Assembly: GCF_901000735.1 (NCBI RefSeq)
Contig: NC_081544.1
Span: 27,894,095-27,958,094 of the forward strand
DNA: 64,000 bases
Reading direction: 5' to 3'
From: Corylus avellana
Taxonomy: Eukaryota; Streptophyta; Magnoliopsida; Fagales; Betulaceae
The notes beneath the pieces are model-generated. The model did not search any database and was not told the origin of the DNA. It was given only the letters and a program-made list of their open reading frames with translations. The position numbers were made by a program, and so were the translations under genes. Below are positions 56,872 to 64,000 of this stretch, piece after piece. The first letter of the stretch is position 1. Every line of letters begins with the position of its first letter.

Positions 56872-59800
56872 CTACTCATCAGTCACACATCCCCTTGAAG
56901 CCGATTGCACATTCTTGATGTACTGGAAACAAAAAAGATGGAATTTCTTTACTAGATTCATCAAAGTAATAGATGCAAAACATGGAGGTCAAGGCAGACA
57001 CCCACATACCTTGAAAAGAACTCCTCTGTTAGCCTTATATGCAGGCGGAGTCCATTTCTTTCTTCGCAGCTCCATCTCCTCATCTGTTATTTGAACATCT
57101 ATTCTCCTCTTCTCAACATCGACGGTGATGACGTCTCCATTTTCAATCAAACCAATTGGACCCCCTTCCTGAAAAGAAATTCACAACACATTATGTTGGT
57201 CCTACAATTTTTGTTTGTGAAGAAAAAATTTGTGGGGTTTTTTTTTTCCCTTAAAAAGATGGAAACAAAAAGGTAGTACACCTGTGCTTCAGGGCATATG
57301 TGGCCAACAACAAACCCATGCGAGCCTCCAGAAAACCTACCATCAGTCAGCAAAGCAACTTCCTGCAGCATTCAAAAGCAATATCCAAACAAAACATCAT
57401 TCTTAGAAACCAAAATTTGCTGTTAACTAGGTTCATGCATTTGGCTTGGAAAGAACATATTGACAGATGAAAAAGATAAAGTAAAAGTCATATCTTAAAA
57501 GTAATAAATTTATAAGTTTTGAAGAGGATTCATGACCTTAAAGTAACACTAGAATTTGAACACAATGAAGAAGCATTTATCAAGTTGCCTCACAATCCGG
57601 AAAACAACAGGATAATGATTTGACTCAACTAATTACTAGAACAGACCTCTAATCATAAACCAAAACAGGGATCTAATAAAATCATACCTTCCCAAGACCT
57701 GCTCCCATTATTGCACTTGTTGGTGTTAACATTTCGGGCATGCCCGGGCCCCCCTTAGGCCCTTCTCCTCTAATAATGACTACCTTTCCCTGGAACATGA
57801 CAGACATAAACAAGAAATCAGATATTCCACACAGCATCTGAGTCCCATGGTAACATCTTGCACTACACCAATGCAAAAAACAGAAAATATACCACTATTA
57901 AGTCCATGAGAATGCTGCTTCCAATTGGATGTAATGGAGAGTTGCCAATAAGTAAACTTTAGGATAAATTAATAGTATCAAGGGAAAAAGCATCGCACAG
58001 TGCAATTTAAATAATTATCAAAATGTGCAAAATGCAGACGAGCAATACCTAGGGTTAAACAAATGCAGAGAATTTGAAATTTGTTAATGCAAGAAGCAAA
58101 AATTTAAATGTGGAAGTTCCTTAAATAAGACCACCGAAACTACAGATTTTATGAGTTTTGGCAGAAAATTGATATTGTTCTGGTCTGCATGAAATGTACA
58201 AGCAGCAATTAAGGCACATGACTTTTAGAGAAGAAGCCAGAAAGGTAAAATTGTCACCCCCAAAACAGAGTTGGAAAAGTTCCTTCTATTACAAAGTCCA
58301 TCTTCTTTAGTTGGGAGAATAAAATAACACGAGATAAAATGAGTATATATATTATGTACATTTAGAAAGAAGACCATATAGGAGACAGAATATTTTAAGT
58401 TTCAGGCTCTCCTCGTAGAAAAATGAATTATCAAAAATGATTAAATGAAGCATAATTAGTCCTTTGGGTCTGAAATCAGATAATTTGAGAATATATTGAA
58501 CAGTTATCACTTTAATAGATTTCCTTATGCAAAAAAGTCAATTGGGAGAATTATATTTGACACAAAAGATGATTTTATTTATTACCCAGGCCATATGATA
58601 TGAGAGAAAGCCACCCTCTGGGAGAGCAGTGCTTAGCAATGATGAACATTTTTTACAAAGAGACACGCCCATTTCCCCAGGATTTTTTTTTTTTTTTTTC
58701 CTTCTTTCTTTTTTATGATAAAAGGGGCCAAAATTTACGCAACCAAAATAACTATGAAACGCAAAAGCTTTTTTTTTGAGCAACAGTCCTTTCTGCTTCT
58801 CATGAACTACATATACATGAACAAGAAAGCATAGGCATAGCAAAGACCCAGTCATTCATCCAAAACTCAGCATTTACTCAAGCAACTTTGGGTTCTCAAC
58901 TGCTTAGCAGTTAGTGACATGACACCAAAAACTGCTGCAGCTAAAGAACCGATTACACAACAGTGCCCACTAGAACACATACCTTAAAACTCACAGGATC
59001 CTCTGAGATGGCTGCAAGCATAGATTCCTCTCCTTCAAAAACAAGTGCATGACCTGGAAAACATTTTTGTAATAAATATTTTAGGAGTAGAGTGGACTGA
59101 ACTACAAAATAGAACATATAGCTTCAACAATAATGGTGCAAAAGAACATAAAATAGCACCAGAGAAATATAGCCCCTCTTTTCCGGTGATCTTTGCTACA
59201 GAACCATTTGGTGCAAGATTTCCATATAATATTTGGATGTGGCCTGTTTCCTTTATGGGCTTTTCCAAAGGTCTTATTATGTCCTGAATGAGAAAAGACA
59301 ACAAAGAATTGCATTGTTTGTCTTCAAATACATATCGTTTTTTTTTTTTTTTTTGATAAGTAAATAAAACACAAAATAAGTATGCTCCCTCAGAACTGAG
59401 GACTAGTTTTCAGATATTTTACAAATACATATCGTTAATCAAATACATTGGAATCAGTAAATCTCAAAATTAGAAATATAAAAGCCATTAAACCTGTCCT
59501 TTGGCTAAGGGAGGGAAAATTGCTGCATTTTCAGCCAGTGTCTTCCCAGTAACTAGAGAGGAAATACTTTTAGGTTAATAATAAGGAAACTATAACAAAG
59601 TACATTTTCTGATGAATGCAACAATACAATCTGTGTACCAGTCATACAATCCCCATCTAAAAAGCCATGCTCCAAAAGGTAGCGAATGACTGCAGGTGTT
59701 CCTCCAATCTATCAAAACAATCATTCATTGGCTCATTATGAGGAAATGGGAATAAGAATAAATAAATAAAGTAAACCATATAAAAAATGTTAATCTCCAG

Positions 59801-61586
59801 CAAAGGTTTTTCCAAGTAGTAGTGAATTTAAAGCACAAGATGATATTTATTAAAAAGAAAATCAGACCTTGTGCACATCCTCCATGACATACTTGCCACT
59901 AGGCTTAAGATCTGCAAGAAATGGAACCTCATCGCTGACCTTCTGAAAATCATCCAGAGTTAAATCCAGACCAACAGACCTGACAAGAATATTGGCATGA
60001 GCTACTTCCACATAATGCTATAAATGGTAAGCTTGGAAAATCTGGTACCAAAGAATCTCCTCACCTTGCAATAGCAATCAAATGTAACACGGCATTTGTC
60101 GAGCCGCCTAGTGCCATGACGATAACCATTGCATTACGTAGGGATTTATGAGTGATAATATCCCGTGGTTTCAAGTCCATTTTTAGTAATTCCAAAAGAT
60201 ATTTTCCTGCTAAACGGCATTCATCCAACTTCAATGGATCTTCAGCAGGTGTCGAAGAGCTTTCAGGGGAAAACAACAAATAAGAGGATAAGAACAACAT
60301 TGCTAGCTGCTGCCAATCAAGTGATCAGGGGGAGAAAAATTTCTACCTGTACGGGAGAGACATTCCCATAGCTTCAATAGCAGAAGCCATTGTATTGGCC
60401 GTATACATCCCACCACAAGCCCCTGCCCCAGGACATGAATTTCGGACTACAATCTTTCTCTGTTCATCACTAATGGATCCACTTACAAATTCTCCATAAC
60501 ACTACATTAAAAAGACAAAAGGAGTCGGCACTATTAGGACAAGAAAAAAATGAGTTACAGCTTTTAAATGTAAGAGTTTATTCTTGTCGTTAAGAAGCAA
60601 TAACTATAAATATTCGCAAAATCAAATAGAAAATATGGATATAGACATTGGACAAATTAACTAAATAGAACATCAATATTTGATCAACATATGCAAATAA
60701 TGCAAAAGACTACTTAAGCAAGATCCATAGTTATTAAGTTGCAGTTTTTCAAATATGCCGAACATTTGGTAATGTAGCAGAATAAGACATACAATATAGA
60801 GGCGCCTTTCTAAGCACAGCTACATGTGAATCACACCCAATCAGCCATAGCTACTTGAGTTATGGTCCCTCCCTTACCAAGCCAATAACAATTGTTGATT
60901 TGTATTTCCCCCAAGATTATTATACCTACTATAAGTCATGACAAAAACATGATTCCAACATAAATTCACATTACCAGTATCAAGCATTTACACCCCATAG
61001 CATAACATATGGTGTGTAAATGCAACAGCAAGCAGTTTCCAAAAGTCTTTTTTTTTTTTATAAGTAAAATTAGGGGTGCAACACAAGGACTTCCCAAGAG
61101 GTTATATATACGTTTTATTTATTTGGGTTAAATACAAATTTGGTCCCTAGGGTTTACCACTTTATCAAAAAGCTCCTTAGGTTTTCAAAAGTGTCAAATT
61201 TTATCCACATGTTCTTCACCTCCACCAAAATGGTCCTTCCATCAATCTTCCACCTAAAAAATTAACGGAATTTTTGCCATGTGTGCAAAAAACCATATAA
61301 GACTTGTAAAACATTGCCACATGTACATTCTTGACACATCAATATCTTCTTCAACAGAAACAATTTTATTTTTAAAAAAAAGGCTGTGGCGGAAAATCCC
61401 TGTCACTAGTGGTGGTCGGGTTCCCTGGCGACCCACCCCCACCTTCGCGGAGGTGGTACACAGGGGACTCCCACCAGTAGAGGTGGTCGTACAGGTAGTA
61501 GAGTCCCTCGACTCGCCTTCTCCCACATTGGGTGGATTGCAATAGACCCCCACCCCCGCGGCTACCTCTCTCTGCCATGAGCCTCC

Positions 61587-61617
<31 letters not shown>

Positions 61618-62909
61618 ACCTCACACCCTGCAGGGTCAGAAGGGACCCCCACCATGCAGCACAAGAGAGGTCAGGTCGCGGGGAATTCTCCAAACCCCAC
61701 AACCACCTTTGCGGGGTGAGGGTCCCCCACAAACCACCTCCACAAGGGTGGGGGTTGGTCACCGGGGAGCCCCACCACCACTGACAAGTGACAAGGAGGA
61801 TTTTTCCCCACCGCCACCTCCTTCCACGCTTTCACTTTTTTTTAAAAGGATATGCTGAAGTGGCAATAATGTACGCGTGGCAATGATTTACAGGCCTTAC
61901 GTGGCTTTTTGTACACGTGGCAAAATTTCGCTAGTTTATTTGACAACAGATTGATGGAAAGACCATTTTGATAAAGGTGAAAAGCATGTGGATCAAATTT
62001 GTCACTTTTGAAAACTTAAAAAGCTTTTTGATAAGTGGTAAACCAAACCAGAAGGACCAAATTTGTATTTAACCCTATTTATTTTTTTTTTAAAAAAAAA
62101 ATCGAGGCTAAGTTTCCATTGAGCTCATCATTCAAAATTTGTATCTAACCCTATTTTCTGCGTATATTTCTTCCTATTATATTAATCTGCCCCGAATACT
62201 AGCAATCCTAATGTATTAGGTTTAGATTTTAAACAAGTTCTTACAGCACAATTCAGAACTAGTGTTAAGGGCTCGATGTCTTTTCTTATAAGTAATCCCT
62301 TTGTCTCAAAAAAAGATGAAGTGGGTTCCCTTTTTGGGCTACCCAAAAATATATGGCGTTTCCAAGACCATTTAACTTCTCATATTACCACTACATTCAA
62401 ATACACCTTCTTTTTTTTTTTCAATTTGGATCCCCTTTTTTGAATTAGAATTGACCTTTTGGCCTACCTATGGACATTTTAGGAATATTCTTATGTTTAT
62501 TTTGTTTCATTAAAATGTGTGCCATTTGCAGTCACTCCATCTATTTTGGCATCGGAGAGACCTTAAGTATATATGATTCCTGTATATGCAAAAGGTTTAC
62601 CTAACAAATACATGTAAAATTCAGCTGGTCCATAACCTAAAGAAGAACAAAACTGGATGTATCCAAAACCAAGCATTGCAGATATCTATCAGGCTAAAGG
62701 AGCAATTTCAAATTCTTTATTGGTTCTGTTAGAGATGCTCAAGGCTTCACAAAAGGCAGAAAAAGAACAGTAAAAACAACTAGAGTTAATATTAGACATT
62801 ATTGTAACCATATATAACTTTAAGCCAGAAGTAATCGGCCTCAGGAAATTAGTGCACCTACCTGAAAGGCAGAAATTATATCATAAGTATGGCCTTCAAA
62901 ATGACCAGG
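56872..62909 (-). CDS. DHAD: Dihydroxy-acid dehydratase, chloroplastic (partial, 3' part)
   Basis: The enzyme dehydrates dihydroxy-isovalerate and dihydroxy-methylvalerate, the penultimate chemistry in valine and isoleucine synthesis, using an iron-sulfur cluster. Exons seen in coding order: 62909-62862, 60501-60347, 60259-60065, 59979-59868, 59708-59639, 59552-59494, 59283-59160, 59053-58983, 57789-57688, 57362-57282, 57168-57010 and 56922-56872. They give 408 aa, about two thirds of the usual length. Motifs are [65 protein letters not shown] and TDGRFSGG, with C-terminus CVTDE. Phases agree throughout. Earlier exons (including the segment before PGHFEG and the transit peptide) are not found before 64000, so the gene runs off the window. 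Introns carry a Mutator MITE and a short retroposon. The donor after 59160 (GTGCTA) is weak but needed for frame. Confidence 0.96.
59340..59421 (-). mobile_element. 5'-truncated retroposon with 15-bp target duplication
   Basis: On the minus strand a short body (TAGTCCTCAGTTCTGAGGG, then TTTACTTATC) ends in an A tail of about 17. The insertion is bounded by CAAATACATATCGTT at 59325-59339 and 59422-59436, a perfect 15-bp duplication as made by LINE-type integration. Only about 82 bp of body and tail remain, within a DHAD intron. T-run plus GATAAGTAA on the plus strand is also seen at 39238. Confidence 0.85.
61050..61105 (-). repeat. Possible second retroposed tail fragment
   Basis: A T run followed by ATAAGTAAAATTAGGGGTGC and CTTCCCAAGAGG on the plus strand has the form of an antisense plant retroposon 3' end. 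It directly precedes the Mutator element at 61125. No target duplication was found. Confidence 0.35.
61125..62075. mobile_element. Mutator-type non-autonomous element in DHAD intron
   Basis: The left end GGGTTAAATACAAATTTGG and the right end CCAAATTTGTATTTAACCC are exact inverses; arms extend further (TTTTTGATAAAGTGGTAAAC-type words). Flanks TATTTATTT (61116-61124 and 62076-62084) are an exact 9-bp duplication. The interior is GC-rich (GGTGGTCG, CCCCACC) and includes a C23 homopolymer at 61585-61607 followed by about 11 A. Open frames across it on both strands (for example 61254-61664) are products of this composition. Length is 951 bp. Confidence 0.93.
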
Positions 62910-64000
62910 CTGCAAAAAAAACAATTAAGAGGAGACACTTTAGCAACTTAAAAAAAATTCTTTCTAACCAGCTACAATTTGAACAAGTCCTGTTGAATTT
63001 TTTATTTTTTATTTTTGGTTATTTTTTTAGTATAATACCCATTAAATTTCAAAGACATTTGATGCTTCTAGTTGATCCAACAGCTGGATACTTCATTCTC
63101 TCTACATCATAGACACACATGCTTATTTAGTTATTACCAGCTTATCTAAGCGTCTCTAAGTCCATCAGTACAAGAATTGAAAATTGATAGTAACTTTGGA
63201 AGAGCTTCACAAGTAAATTTTCTGTAAGATTTAAATTTCACTTAAAAAAAGGAAGTCTTCAAAGAGTATGAGTTTGAACTAGATGGTGAACATCAAACAG
63301 TTGCAACCAGATTAGGAACCATAAATCTATTTGGAGGGTCCATAAAAGGTTGGGTAACCCCCCTGTTGGAACAGAACTTTTGTAGTCATCGCCAGACTTC
63401 ATCTTCACCCTAAGGTACTTAGTCTGCCAATCCTGGATGATTCAAAGTGCAGTAAAACTTGCCTTTTTTAATATATATATATCAATTGGATCTCACTGAT
63501 TGTTGTGATTTATTCATTAAACTACGTCAAAAGCTAAAGAAAACAAGCGATATTGGTATGTAACGAAGAAAACGGACATGGAAAATTCTTATTTTTTATA
63601 TAGTATATGATTTACTGGATGCAAGTCTAATCACATAACTACATATGATAAAGATCCTTTAATATTAACTGCACTGTTTTTTAACCATGTAGAGCCAATA
63701 GCTCCAAAAACAAAGGTGATATGAAAAATCCAAATAAGCAAAATATAATCCAGCATTATCTAGGTGGTCACCTGGTTCAAAACGATATGAACATTTCTAA
63801 GTTTATTTAACTCCAAAACTGTTCACCTACTAAATTCCAGAAATTAACCAAAATCGAGTCACATGCATTACTTAATGTAATTAATTTCATCACATTTTGG
63901 AAAAGAATCCACGCCTAAAGTAAATAGTCCGTATTTTGCCACAAATTGTCATCTTAAGCAAGATAAATATTAAGTTAGGGTGTTCTGAGTAGTACTTTTT
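62910..64000. other. DHAD intron reaching the right edge
   Basis: No DHAD exon could be found in this stretch; the exon encoding the residues before PGHFEG must lie further right. A minus-strand coding-like piece at about 63340-63440 reads QDWQTKYLRVKMKSGDDYK but fits no part of DHAD. The rest is AT-rich. Confidence 0.55.

Noticed and set aside
61254..61858. Several 66-136 codon frames on both strands
   Set aside because: They lie wholly in the GC-rich core of the Mutator element, pass through the C23 run as poly-Gly or poly-Pro, and show no domain.

Overview
This window is eudicot plant nuclear DNA. The genes are intron-rich with GT-AG junctions, the intergenic DNA is AT-rich and full of small transposons, and every recognisable protein is a plant nuclear gene with close Arabidopsis relatives. 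The species cannot be named from the sequence. I see no bacterial, organellar or viral segment, no CRISPR array and no confident tRNA or rRNA gene.

Layout, left to right. 1859-9774 (+): PB1-domain Raf-like MAPKKK, eight coding exons, 1219 aa. 16643-18475 (-): intronless 9-cis-epoxycarotenoid dioxygenase, most like NCED6, the committed step of abscisic acid (ABA) synthesis; about 2 kb upstream is a cluster of five G-boxes with RY motifs. 24247-28124 (+): peroxisomal 3-ketoacyl-CoA thiolase KAT2, 14 exons, 461 aa, with a PTS2 signal. 31169-40305 (-): chloroplast phosphoglycolate phosphatase PGLP1, 11 exons, 370 aa. 44335-54339 (-): RING-H2 protein, 9 exons, 837 aa, with SUMO-interaction-like motifs. 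56872-62909 (-): 3' two thirds of dihydroxy-acid dehydratase, 12 exons, 408 aa seen; its N-terminus lies beyond the right edge. All exon junctions were derived by hand and every reading frame closes across them.

The rest is mobile-element debris, several copies with exact ends. Mutator-type elements with 9-bp target duplications lie at 12752-13283, 40431-41441, 53303-53456 and 61125-62075. hAT-type MITEs with 8-bp duplications lie at 31332-31693 and 35168-35594. One tRNA-derived SINE family has three copies (13.4, 19.5 and 21.1 kb), and a different SINE-like copy lies at 30.9 kb. There are also a retroposed tail with a 15-bp duplication (59340-59421), a LINE relic (about 49.7-50.3 kb) and an LTR fragment with a primer-binding-like site (about 35.8-36.3 kb).

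The most notable element is a 1011-bp Pack-MULE whose inner end is 126 bp upstream of the PGLP1 start codon. It carries two exons and the intervening intron of a glycolipid-transfer-protein (ACD11-like) gene. The genes do not form an operon-like unit. Two have ABA or osmotic-stress associations through their families (Raf-like kinase, NCED), and two act in peroxisome or chloroplast metabolism tied to photorespiration and beta-oxidation. I found no convincing new multi-gene system. The best leads are the Pack-MULE, the NCED distal G-box/RY module, the SIM-bearing RING protein and an unidentified 110-codon open frame at 43785-44117.
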